Assembly (NCBI GenBank): GCA_030017685.1
Contig: JASEHH010000017.1
Coordinates: 1-47,297, forward strand
DNA: 47,297 nt
Origin: Thermodesulfobacteriota bacterium
Lineage (GTDB): Bacteria; Desulfobacterota; BSN033; UBA1163
Reading direction: 5' to 3'
A program made the translations under genes and the position numbers. The notes under the pieces were generated by a model. The model was not told the DNA's origin. It saw nothing but the letters and a program-made list of their open reading frames with translations, and did not search any database. Below, piece after piece: positions 34,705 through 41,882 of this stretch; within the stretch, counting starts at the first letter, position 1; every line of letters starts with the position of its first letter.

Positions 34705-35517
34705 ATGATAAAGAAGGTATTTTGGAAAGACCCCTATTTAACTCAACTCGAAACCTATATTGCCGGTTTCAAAGGCGATGAGATTACCGTGGAGCAAACA
34801 ATCTTCTTTGCTTTCTCCGGAGGGCAGGAGAGTGATGATGGAACCATCGGCAATAGCCGTGTTCTCCAGGCCCGAACCGAAGGTAAGGAAATCATCTATA
34901 CGCTCGAGCAGGGTCACGGGTTAAAGAGGGGGGATCCGGTAAGCATCCAGATTGACCGGGAAAGACGGTATCAGTTGATGCGATTGCATTTTGCCGCAGA
35001 GATCGTTTTGGAATTAACCTGTCGACATCTGAAATCCGTTAGGAAAATCGGGGCTCATATCGCTCAAGATAAGGCAAGGATAGATTTTGAATGGGGCGGG
35101 AATATTTCAAACGTGCTGGCTGTTATTCAAAAGGAAGCCCTTTGGATAATCGAAGCGAACCAGGAAATCATCAGTGCTTTCAGTAATGAAGAAACAGAGG
35201 AACGATACTGGGAAATTGCGGGTTTTGCACGTGTCCCCTGCGGGGGCACTCACTTAAAGAGAACGGGCGAAGTTGGAGAGATCGAGTTAAAACGCAAAAA
35301 TCCGGGCAAAGGGAAAGAAAGGATTGAAATTTTCTTAATATCCCCTCCCCCTCTTGATCTGATCCTTACCCATAAATGGGGGGGCTGGACACAAGGGGCT
35401 AAGTTCTATGTTGTTAACAAGTCGAAATCATTATTATTCTTTAAGTTTGTCATTCCTGCGGAAGCAGGAATCCAGGTATTTCCTGTTGGTCCTGGATTCC
35501 CGTTTTCACGGGAATGA
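34705..35517 (+). CDS. alaX: AlaX-like alanyl-tRNA editing protein with a repeat-derived tail
   Basis: Residues 1-212 match stand-alone AlaX proteins, which deacylate mischarged Ser- or Gly-tRNA(Ala): FWKDPYLTQLET, TIFFAFSGGQESDDGTI and PCGGTHLKRTGEVGEIELKR. The zinc site has CGGTH (Cys179, His183), but the first motif is LHFAAE (His95, Glu99) where the family has HxxxH, so one ligand is changed. The last 58 residues are not family-like and end FVIPAEAGIQ..., the translation of a GTCATTCCTGCGG-type dispersed repeat that supplies the stop. ATG at 34705 follows CAGGAG. Confidence 0.8.
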   Translation: MIKKVFWKDPYLTQLETYIAGFKGDEITVEQTIFFAFSGGQESDDGTIGNSRVLQARTEGKEIIYTLEQGHGLKRGDPVSIQIDRERRYQLMRLHFAAEIVLELTCRHLKSVRKIGAHIAQDKARIDFEWGGNISNVLAVIQKEALWIIEANQEIISAFSNEETEERYWEIAGFARVPCGGTHLKRTGEVGEIELKRKNPGKGKERIEIFLISPPPLDLILTHKWGGWTQGAKFYVVNKSKSLLFFKFVIPAEAGIQVFPVGPGFPFSRE

Positions 35518-35518
35518 C
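35449..35518. repeat. GTCATTCC...GGAATGAC-type dispersed repeat, copy 4, inside the alaX 3' end
   Basis: GTCATTCCTGCGGAAGCAGG, AATCCAG, centre, CTGGATTCCCG...CGGGAATGAC. The alaX stop TGA at 35515-35517 is the TGA of AATGAC. Confidence 0.75.
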
Positions 35519-35842
35519 ACACAAATATGTTATGTTGGAGCCTCAATTGAACCAATTATACCCCGTCTCCCTGTGTCCAGCCGCTGACTTATGGGACACG
35601 ATCAGCTCTTGATGGGGGAGGGTGAGGGTGGGGGTGGACAAAAGAGATTCGGTCTGAATGGACGAGCCCCGCCGTTGTTCCTTAAAAAGTTGATTTCTTC
35701 CTGCAATCGTGGTTTTTAAATTTCTCTTCAAGATGCAACATTTCATCCAATTGGGAATCGATACTCCGCTTTCATTTTGATGAATAGAATTGGAATTCTT
35801 TTCCTTTTCGTGATATACTTCTTTTAAAATAAGGGGGGTATT
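35519..35842. other. spacer upstream of the 54-aa gene
   Basis: Holds a GGGGGAGGGTGAGGGTGGGG-like segment (about 35615-35635), a dispersed word type also seen near 32945 and 39750, and the promoter of the next gene. TGTGTCC...GGGACACG (35572-35600) may form a weak hairpin. No gene is visible. Confidence 0.4.
35790..35819 (+). promoter_or_regulatory. sigma70-type promoter of the 54-aa gene
   Basis: TTGGAA (35790-35795), 18 bases, then TATACT (35814-35819), 23 bases before the TTG start. Confidence 0.5.
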
Positions 35843-36007
35843 TTGTCAAAGCATGCTGGAGCTTATAAAGGCGATAAACGGCGAAAAGAATTGTCCCGCC
35901 AGAAAAAACAGGAAGAGAGAAGGCAGCGACGATTTCAGAAAGGAGATCGCACCTCTTCAGACGCCGAGAAGGTCGAACAAGAAGAGACAAAGCCCACCGA
36001 TCCTTAA
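35843..36007 (+). CDS. small basic protein (54 aa), unknown function
   Basis: A 54-residue, strongly charged protein: MSKHAGAYKGDKRRKE, then LSRQKKQEERRQRRFQKG, then an acidic tail ending TKPTDP. It has a Lys/Arg/Gln-rich helical centre and no membrane helix. The pattern KRRKELxRxKKQEEKRxRR resembles small conserved hypothetical proteins I have seen in deltaproteobacteria, which have no known role; nucleic-acid binding is plausible from charge only. TTG at 35843 follows AAGGGGGG at five bases, and a promoter lies just upstream. Overlapping longer frames in other registers lack these signals. Confidence 0.7.
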   Translation: MSKHAGAYKGDKRRKELSRQKKQEERRQRRFQKGDRTSSDAEKVEQEETKPTDP

Positions 36008-36329
36008 CTCGATACCCCTTTCCCGGGAAAAAGACTTCCTCTTCTCCTTTACCACGAATACTACAGAGTTTACCTCTCGAGTAAGGGAGGATGTGGTTTC
36101 ATCGGGAATGGGCAAGGCTGATACAATCGGTTGAAAGTGACTCGTGTGTGAGGACTCCCCCCCCACCTTGCTGAGGCGGAGCCGGATGGAATGAGGGAAA
36201 TTGATAGCCCATCCCCCAAACGATTCGGGCATTCAACAAAAGTAAGTAAACGTGGCGAACGCTGAATGGCGGGCGCTACCCATCAAAGGTCGTCGCCCAA
36301 GGCGACGCAGAAAAGGAGCGTAAGAAAGT
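36008..36329. other. leader region of the RRM gene
   Basis: No convincing gene. It contains a possible -10 box TACAAT (36122-36127) and a GGATGG...CCCATCC pairing (about 36183-36213). A perfect hairpin CGTCGCC-CAA-GGCGACG (36291-36307) ends eight bases before the GGAG of the RRM gene, a position able to affect its translation. Confidence 0.4.
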
Positions 36330-36647
36330 ATGGCTAAAAAACTATTTGTAGGAGGTCTGAGCTGGGACACGACGGACGACGGCCTGCGCCAGGCGTTCGC
36401 GTCTTATGGGGAAATCACTGAAGCCAAGGTCATCACAGACCGAGATACGGGGCGTTCCCGGGGTTTTGGATTCGTGACCTTCGCTCAGGATGACAATGCT
36501 AAGACGGCGATATCCAAGATGGATGGCACAAGCCTTGACGGCAAGACCATTAAGGTTAACGAGGCGCAGGAAAAGAGTCCTCGCGGAGGTAGCCGATCCG
36601 GCGGTGGTTTTGGGGGCGGTCGTGGCGGCGGCCGCAATCGCTGGTAG
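36330..36647 (+). CDS. RRM-domain RNA-binding protein (Rbp type)
   Basis: A 105-aa protein made of one RRM (about 1-78) with RNP2 LFVGGL (5-10) and RNP1 RGFGFVTF (44-51), followed by a glycine/arginine-rich tail (SRSGGGFGGGRGGGRNRW). This is the bacterial glycine-rich RNA-binding type, often induced by cold or stress and thought to act as an RNA chaperone. ATG at 36330; AAAAGGAG lies 12 bases upstream, a rather long spacing. It stands alone with a hairpin leader and a possible terminator after it. Confidence 0.95.
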   Translation: MAKKLFVGGLSWDTTDDGLRQAFASYGEITEAKVITDRDTGRSRGFGFVTFAQDDNAKTAISKMDGTSLDGKTIKVNEAQEKSPRGGSRSGGGFGGGRGGGRNRW

Positions 36648-36680
36648 TTCCGGCTACGCTCATCTATGGACATACTTTCC

Positions 36681-36710
36681 GAGCCGCCTCATCTTTCGGT
36701 GGGGCGGCTC
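36681..36710 (+). terminator. possible terminator hairpin after the RRM gene
   Basis: GAGCCGCCTCA pairs with TGGGGCGGCTC around an 8-base loop (one T-G wobble). The tail CTGTTC has only a short T content, so termination is uncertain. Confidence 0.45.
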
Positions 36711-37176
36711 CTGTTCATAAAGCCGAAGAGTCTTTTTAATGAAATTACTGATTGTCTTTCAGGCAGGTGGAATTTCCTCAGGCTCGAAATGATAGCCGAG
36801 AAAATCAAACCTTCTTTCGGTTTTTCCACGGACGCTGTCCGATGTACGCTTTCACTCGTTAATCGTCAATTTTCACTGCCCATAGCTTTCACCGCTTTGT
36901 TATTCTCCTCTTTTTTCAGGGGACTTCTCCCTGAATTATTGATACGTTCGACGGCGCCAAACCCCGATTTTTAAATCGGGGTAATGGTTCGACAAGCTCA
37001 CCATCCCGAGCAGAGTCGAGGGAAAAGCGCCGCTCAGTATCAACCCTGAGCATACCCCGGGCTTCAGACCGGGGAGTCGAATGGGTTGATTTTCAAATTC
37101 TGTCCTTCAATACAAGGTTTCATACAGACGTCAGGAAGTTTGCCTGAATTGGAAGGGGATTTTTACTCAAAACTTT
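36711..37176. other. repeat-bearing spacer between two convergent genes
   Basis: No gene accepted. It contains a 10-base-stem hairpin ACCCCGATTT-TT-AAATCGGGGT (36961-36982), a dispersed-type segment GGTTCGACAAGCTCACCATC (about 36985-37005) and a CCCCGG...CCGGGG hairpin (37055-37074). These words are common in intergenic repeats of proteobacteria. The region resembles a repeat landing site. Confidence 0.45.
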
Positions 37177-38622
37177 TTAATATTTAAATCGAATCCTATA
37201 TTTTACTTTCACTTCCTGATCTTTTGCCACAGGGACATTGAAGCGGATCAGGTTGGCCTGAAGTTTTTCGTAAGAATGAGTATTTGAGAGCATCTCCCAG
37301 TCGCCGGGGATGGGCTCTTCCACTAAGACCTTAATATCCTCCTTTTTGTGGTTCCTCAGACTGACCTCAAAGGCCACCTCATAGAGGTTGTAACCGAGGT
37401 GTTTGTATTCGGTCTGGGTCCTCTCTCCCACCACATCAAAAGCCTCTCCGATCTTGATCTTAATCTTTTCATCCTTTGGCGTATGGTCGATCCGGTCCTC
37501 TCCTACAAACTGGAGGCTTCCATCCTTATCCTCTTTATAGACCCGGATCGTCCCTTTGGGCAGGGGCATTCCGAGGTTATTCTTCCGGGTGTTCTCCAGT
37601 TCGAGAAAGACCCCGACTTTCTGCTTATTCGTCCTCTGGTCATACCGGGAGTAGTAGTAGTGAGGATGGCCTGAGAAGATGAAAAGTTTCTTAACGGGGA
37701 CCTGATTGGCATCGAGCAGGGACATCTGCTTGGTTTGATTATCTTTGATGGTTGTTCTGCGATCAAGTGTGTAAAGATGATATTCGAAGAAAGACTCCTC
37801 TTTAAATTGTTGGCTTACTTCTTTCGCAGCCGCCATAGGCCTGGCATAATCCATTCTCATCTCTCCTTTGACCCGATGAATATCGCCCGCCACCAATTTA
37901 AGTAAAGCATTCTGGTAAGTTGCTCCGCTCCGGTTGTCAATAGTGACCCAGCCAGTCATGTCAGTCATTGTGTCCGATTTATTTAAGACCGTCACGTAAT
38001 CCGCCTTCCAGTTAATCCCGGAGGTGAGGTACGAAGCCTCCACCTTTTGGGTCCTTGGGAGCCTGTTTTCCAGCATCCAGACGAGTGTGGGTTGCGAAAT
38101 GAGGTTTTCAGGGATCTTTGAAAGCAGGATGCGTCCGTAATGACCGATGTGGATCTTGTCACCGATCTGAAAGATATTTCCACCCTGGGTAGAGAGGAGG
38201 GTGGCTTCAATAATCTCCTCCCTTTTCGTTTCGTTATTGAATGTTGCCAGATGGACCTTCTGCCCCACATATTTTTCGAGAAGTTTCTGGGGGCTGAGAA
38301 GATCGTACTCGTAGTTCTGCTCCAGGACATTGAGGCTCGATCCATTGATCAGGGACTTGATGTGGACTGTGGTGGGATCAATCTTTCCGGCCACATCCAT
38401 AAACTTCAGTTCATGGATTCCCGGCTTAAGGTCGATGAGCCGTGTGTCCTTCACCAGCCCGATATTCGAATTGTAGATGGTGATGGCGACATCCTGCTGA
38501 TCCCTGAGGGTGCTGGTGATGGGCGCAACAGAGCCCTGAATCCCTACGTGGTTCAGGGCATAGCCCAGTTGGATAGAAAAAAGAAACGAAATGAGGGTGA
38601 TTAGGATGACTGACTTTTTCAT
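37177..38622 (-). CDS. exported DUF4139 protein
   Basis: The 481-aa protein has a signal peptide (about 1-22, VILITLISFLFSIQLGYA) and two DUF4139-type beta-rich halves (NSNIGLVKDTRLIDLKPGIHELKFMDV near 52-78; EASYLTSGINWKADYVTVLN near 198-217; GWVTIDNRSGATYQNALLKLVAGDIHR). These proteins are predicted to be periplasmic or outer-surface; their role is unknown. ATG at 38620-38622 has GGAGG eight bases upstream. It is convergent with the RRM gene across a repeat-bearing spacer and separated by 170 bases from the DUF362 gene on its other side. Confidence 0.9.
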   Translation of the reverse strand: MKKSVILITLISFLFSIQLGYALNHVGIQGSVAPITSTLRDQQDVAITIYNSNIGLVKDTRLIDLKPGIHELKFMDVAGKIDPTTVHIKSLINGSSLNVLEQNYEYDLLSPQKLLEKYVGQKVHLATFNNETKREEIIEATLLSTQGGNIFQIGDKIHIGHYGRILLSKIPENLISQPTLVWMLENRLPRTQKVEASYLTSGINWKADYVTVLNKSDTMTDMTGWVTIDNRSGATYQNALLKLVAGDIHRVKGEMRMDYARPMAAAKEVSQQFKEESFFEYHLYTLDRRTTIKDNQTKQMSLLDANQVPVKKLFIFSGHPHYYYSRYDQRTNKQKVGVFLELENTRKNNLGMPLPKGTIRVYKEDKDGSLQFVGEDRIDHTPKDEKIKIKIGEAFDVVGERTQTEYKHLGYNLYEVAFEVSLRNHKKEDIKVLVEEPIPGDWEMLSNTHSYEKLQANLIRFNVPVAKDQEVKVKYRIRFKY

Positions 38623-38792
38623 TGGAAAATCCTCCTTCTCGGGTTTTTAATATTAAAGACAACACTGGAGCCATTTGGTTCCAAAAAAGTTTTATGAAGG
38701 GATTGAAATCAAAGAAAATATTAAAAGGTTTGTTATAGGAGAAAGAAGGTCGTGAAGGCAGTTTTACTCAATCCTGATTGTCAATGATTCCC

Positions 38793-39698
38793 CTAAATCA
38801 TTGACCCTTCCATCCAGCCCAATTTAACAATATCAATGCGGCGGAGGTCGCTCACCCCGAGTTTATATTTCTCATCAGCGGCAAAGATATGTGTAGGGGG
38901 ATTATCCAGTGGCCGGTCTTCTCCGAAGTGGGCAGTGCGCTGAAGTTGAAGCAGGCGTGCTCCCACTGCATCCAGAGCCACAGGGTCATTCCCGATGAGG
39001 AGGCCTTTGTATTCGGAGACGAACCTTCTGTCAAAGTGATGGGCTCCCCGGTTGTAGAATTGAGTCCGGATCAGACTCAGAATATTGAGGCGGGTCTTTC
39101 CTTTGACAATGGCCTTGCCCCATATTGAAGCCAGGGGGGAGCAAGAATCGCTGTGGTAGTGGAGGGGGAGCAAGTAGGCGGGAACGAACATGCAATAGTT
39201 CTTAATACATCCACCGATGCCGGACCAGTGATGGGTCCTCAGGGGCCGAACATTTATGAGCGCTGTGGAGGACTTAAAAATGGGATGATTCAATACCCCT
39301 CGATCGTCAATGCCGATATTCTTTTTTGGAACACCCGCCTCCATGACCCGTTTCACAATGGCCGATTCCAGTTCTTCAGGGGTGGGCAAATAGAACCAGA
39401 CATTGCTCTTGATGCCCACGATGTCATTCGGTTTGATCAACTTCTTCCAGGCCTGAACAGGCTTTTCTTCACCCAGTAACTCGCAGACTCCCTCGTCGAG
39501 CATCTTTTGGACGATCTTCTGGTTGATATTGCCCTGCGAATCGATGACATTCCCGTCACGGACGAGGACCACTTTAACTTTTTCTTCTGCCTCCGTTTCT
39601 CCGCTCAGGGTTGGACCAAGAGCCGCGGCAAATGCGGTATAGGCTGTGCCGCGAAGAAAATCCCTGCGGGTGATGGTTCGGCTTTTTTTCATTGTCAT
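38793..39698 (-). CDS. Tat-exported DUF362 protein
   Basis: A 301-aa protein with a twin-arginine signal (TITRRDFLRGTAYTAFAAAL, about 8-27) and a DUF362 fold. The DUF362 segments include VKVVLVRDGNVID, IKPNDIVGIKSNVW, NVRPLRTHHWSGIGGCIKNY and the late LLIGNDPVALDAVGARLL. DUF362 proteins are frequent partners of iron-sulfur proteins, and the Tat signal means it is folded, probably with a cofactor, before export. It has only three cysteines and no obvious Fe-S motif. It is last of the operon with the 67-aa, QueG-like and DUF6599-like genes, with a 97-base gap before it. Confidence 0.88.
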   Translation of the reverse strand: MTMKKSRTITRRDFLRGTAYTAFAAALGPTLSGETEAEEKVKVVLVRDGNVIDSQGNINQKIVQKMLDEGVCELLGEEKPVQAWKKLIKPNDIVGIKSNVWFYLPTPEELESAIVKRVMEAGVPKKNIGIDDRGVLNHPIFKSSTALINVRPLRTHHWSGIGGCIKNYCMFVPAYLLPLHYHSDSCSPLASIWGKAIVKGKTRLNILSLIRTQFYNRGAHHFDRRFVSEYKGLLIGNDPVALDAVGARLLQLQRTAHFGEDRPLDNPPTHIFAADEKYKLGVSDLRRIDIVKLGWMEGSMI

Positions 39699-39795
39699 CC
39701 TTTCTCCAATCTACTACGACGGATACGTTCACCTGCGAACCATGCCCCCCCCTCACCCCGACCCTCTCCCGCAAGGGGAGAGGGAGACAATCAGG

Positions 39796-40722
39796 TTATT
39801 TTGTGGGCAATTTCTTCACGACCGCCTCAATCAATTGCTCTGTTTTTTCAACAGAAGGTGCATCAAAGACCACCAGAATATACTGGCGGTGGAGCCTTGC
39901 AGAGGTCCATTTTCCATCCTCTGTCTTGACTGTTTTTGAAGAGGGAGCCTCTGGCATGTAAGCCTTCAGAAAACTCAGAAAGGCTTTTTCAGCCTGTTTT
40001 TGGTCGGGGTACTGAATAAGGAGAAGAAAGGTTTTACCTTTCTCTCCGGGGGAAGGATAGGTGGCCAGAATCGCATTTGTTCGTGCTCCCAAATTGAATA
40101 TGTTTTCATGGGAAATAAAATAGTGATGATTTAAAACCTGGTGAAGGTGGAAGTAGCGAATGGTTCCCTGAGAGAGTCCCTCTTCGGGCAGGAATTGGAT
40201 CAGTTTTGGTTTTGAACCCTCTTTCTCAATATTCCTCGCTATGGCCTCGCCGATCGTTAGGATGTCCCTCCTCGCAGCAGGGGTTTCTCTTTCAGCAAAG
40301 ACATTGGCAAAATACTTTCCTTTCCAGAAACGGAGCAGGCCTCCGCCATAATCCGATCCCTGGCCAATTCCAACCTCTTCCTCTTCTGTTTGGTAAGAGA
40401 ATATTCCAAAGGCATCTTCGGATGAACCCATATCGAAGAGTTCTACCAACAAGGGAGGATAGCCTGCCTTCAGATAACGTCGGACCATGAGAAGTTTAAA
40501 ATCGTAAGAGCGATAAAACTCGGCAGCGCCGTCCATATATCGGAAAGCGGTTTGGCGATCATAAAATTCATCCTTTCCATCCGTTTTGTAATCCTCAACC
40601 TTCGGGGGAAGCAGTCTCTTCATCTCTGCCTTCCTTCCATCCTTCTCTGCTGAAAGGGCAGAAAACTCGGTCGTTACCAACACCACCCCAATCATGAGAA
40701 ATAAAAATAGGCAAACTCTCAT
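39796..40722 (-). CDS. DUF6599-like exported protein
   Basis: A 308-aa protein with a signal peptide (about 1-25) and a repeated alpha+beta arrangement (FYDRQTAFRYMDGAAEFYRSYDF; VELFDMGSSEDAFGIFSYQTEEE; GGGLLRFWKGKYFANVFAERET). This matches what I know as DUF6599, whose function is unknown. It has no cofactor motif. The start ATG (40720-40722) is eight bases after the stop of the QueG-like gene, so they are cotranscribed. The downstream DUF362 gene is also exported, so the two may act together outside the membrane. Confidence 0.78.
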   Translation of the reverse strand: MRVCLFLFLMIGVVLVTTEFSALSAEKDGRKAEMKRLLPPKVEDYKTDGKDEFYDRQTAFRYMDGAAEFYRSYDFKLLMVRRYLKAGYPPLLVELFDMGSSEDAFGIFSYQTEEEEVGIGQGSDYGGGLLRFWKGKYFANVFAERETPAARRDILTIGEAIARNIEKEGSKPKLIQFLPEEGLSQGTIRYFHLHQVLNHHYFISHENIFNLGARTNAILATYPSPGEKGKTFLLLIQYPDQKQAEKAFLSFLKAYMPEAPSSKTVKTEDGKWTSARLHRQYILVVFDAPSVEKTEQLIEAVVKKLPTK

Positions 40723-40730
40723 CTTAATGG

Positions 40731-41501
40731 TTAACTTTCATTTTGACCCACCGGGCAGGATTTAAAACAATTAAAACAAAAATATTGGAATCCTATGAAG
40801 CCGGCCTGATAGAGACGCCAGAAGTTTACATCTTTAACCATCTTTTTCTGATCTTCGGTTGTGCTTTCGGCAAATTTAGTCCAGAAACGGATGGCGCTTC
40901 CGATGCCATAGGGCTGGCTATTTTTAAGACATTTCATATCATCGGTTTTGCCTTCTCCATCCAATGCCCCCGCAGGGCAGTTTTCAACACAGACATTGCA
41001 CTCTGTGCAGAGTTTTTCTACGACCGGAGGGTCTGAAGATAAATCAAGGTCAGTGGCCACTGCGGTAAAAATCACTCTTGAACCCATCTGTGGATGGATG
41101 ACCAGGTTGTGCCTGCCAAAGTTACCCAGGCCCGCGGCAATAGCGGCATGGCGCAGAGAAAAATCCCCTATCGTGCCCTTGGTTTCAAGGCTCATATATA
41201 GAGGATAAGAAGGAGGGACGGTCATCGCTTTGGCCTTAAACTCCCTCTCTAAAAAGCGCGCCACCCTGTAGTTGGAGGAACGTGTAAATTCCATCTCGTC
41301 GAGTCGGCCCCCCATAGCAATCTGCATATTTTCGCTCTCGCAATTTGAAAGTGTCTTGTAAGCGAGAACAACCAGCGATTTGGCTCCAGGGAAGATGGAC
41401 TGCAAATCCGGAGACCTGGGGCTCTTGTAATCTTTTACCGACGCAATGCCCACATCGTCTATCCCTAAACCCAAAGCAAATTCCTTAATTTTTCCTTTCA
41501 C
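40731..41501 (-). CDS. QueG-like double [4Fe-4S] protein
   Basis: A 256-aa protein with an N-terminal QueG-like region (IKEFALGLGIDDVGIAS, FPGAKSLVVLAY, YRVARFLERE, GLGNFGRHNLVIHPQMGSRV) and two ferredoxin-type motifs: LCTECNVCVENCP (about 168-180) and CFNCFKSCP near the C-terminus, with a lone Cys (KC at about 194) between them. The C-terminal half is shorter than that of true epoxyqueuosine reductases (it has no HEAT-repeat tail), so it may be a different cobamide- or ferredoxin-linked reductase. I start at GTG 41499-41501 because AAAGGAGG lies just upstream; the ATG at 41540 lies before this Shine-Dalgarno. The GTG overlaps the 67-aa gene as GTGA. Confidence 0.85.
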   Translation of the reverse strand: MKGKIKEFALGLGIDDVGIASVKDYKSPRSPDLQSIFPGAKSLVVLAYKTLSNCESENMQIAMGGRLDEMEFTRSSNYRVARFLEREFKAKAMTVPPSYPLYMSLETKGTIGDFSLRHAAIAAGLGNFGRHNLVIHPQMGSRVIFTAVATDLDLSSDPPVVEKLCTECNVCVENCPAGALDGEGKTDDMKCLKNSQPYGIGSAIRFWTKFAESTTEDQKKMVKDVNFWRLYQAGFIGFQYFCFNCFKSCPVGQNES

Positions 41502-41701
41502 AGCGCGCCTCCTTTGATTTGTTCGTTCATCGAGGGCCATTTGACAAGGCCCTCACGATACTTGATGTAATCCCAGATTTCCTGCCGGTATCTGTTCATC
41601 TCCAGGAAGCCATCTTTCATGCTGGAGAGGTCTACCAACAGTTTGTCTGAAATGGCCCAGTTCCAATGGTTTTGACAGTTAAGGCCTTTATCCATTTTCA
41701 T
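41498..41701 (-). CDS. 67-aa protein coupled to the QueG-like gene
   Basis: No recognised family. The 67 residues (MKMDKGLNCQNHWNWAIS... ending EQIKGGAL) are soluble, rich in Trp, Lys and Asp, and have a single Cys. A promoter (41723-41750) lies just upstream, and its stop overlaps the GTG of the Fe-S gene by four bases (GTGA), with the next gene's Shine-Dalgarno inside its last codons. That arrangement is typical of a real coupled gene. ATG at 41701 is chosen; GTG at 41704 is equally possible. Confidence 0.7.
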   Translation of the reverse strand: MKMDKGLNCQNHWNWAISDKLLVDLSSMKDGFLEMNRYRQEIWDYIKYREGLVKWPSMNEQIKGGAL

Positions 41702-41722
41702 CACCGTCCGGCCTCATACGCC

Positions 41723-41750
41723 ATTATATTAAAAGCTCACTCCGAAGCAA
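41723..41750 (-). promoter_or_regulatory. promoter of the 67-aa/QueG-like/DUF6599/DUF362 operon
   Basis: On the minus strand TTGCTT (41745-41750), 16 bases, then TATAAT (41723-41728). The predicted start of transcription would be only about 15 bases before the ATG. Confidence 0.6.
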
Positions 41751-41822
41751 ACTCTTTTTTTATGCATTGGTGTATTTCAGTTGGAGATGGCGAATAGAAT
41801 CATTCTACATTATTTCATGTAG

Positions 41823-41843
41823 CGTCGGCATTTAATGCCGACG
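41823..41843. repeat. perfect palindrome downstream of TRAP operon 2
   Basis: CGTCGGCATT-T-AATGCCGACG, a 10-bp stem with a one-base loop between the dctM end and the 67-aa gene promoter. No T-run follows on the minus strand. It resembles a dispersed genomic palindrome more than a terminator. Confidence 0.6.
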
Positions 41844-41882
41844 GATTTTAAGTTCGCCTCCGGTAAATAGGGGTGTCCGTTT

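Noticed and set aside
35957-36232. 91-codon minus-strand frame in the RRM leader
   Set aside because: No ribosome site, overlaps the better-supported 54-aa gene on the plus strand and has no recognisable pattern.
36666-36974. 102-codon open frame after the RRM gene
   Set aside because: Starts inside a hairpin, has no Shine-Dalgarno and runs into an intergenic repeat.
36985-37005. GGTTCGA resembling a tRNA T-loop
   Set aside because: No acceptor stem, D-loop or anticodon arm around it; it is part of a common dispersed repeat word.
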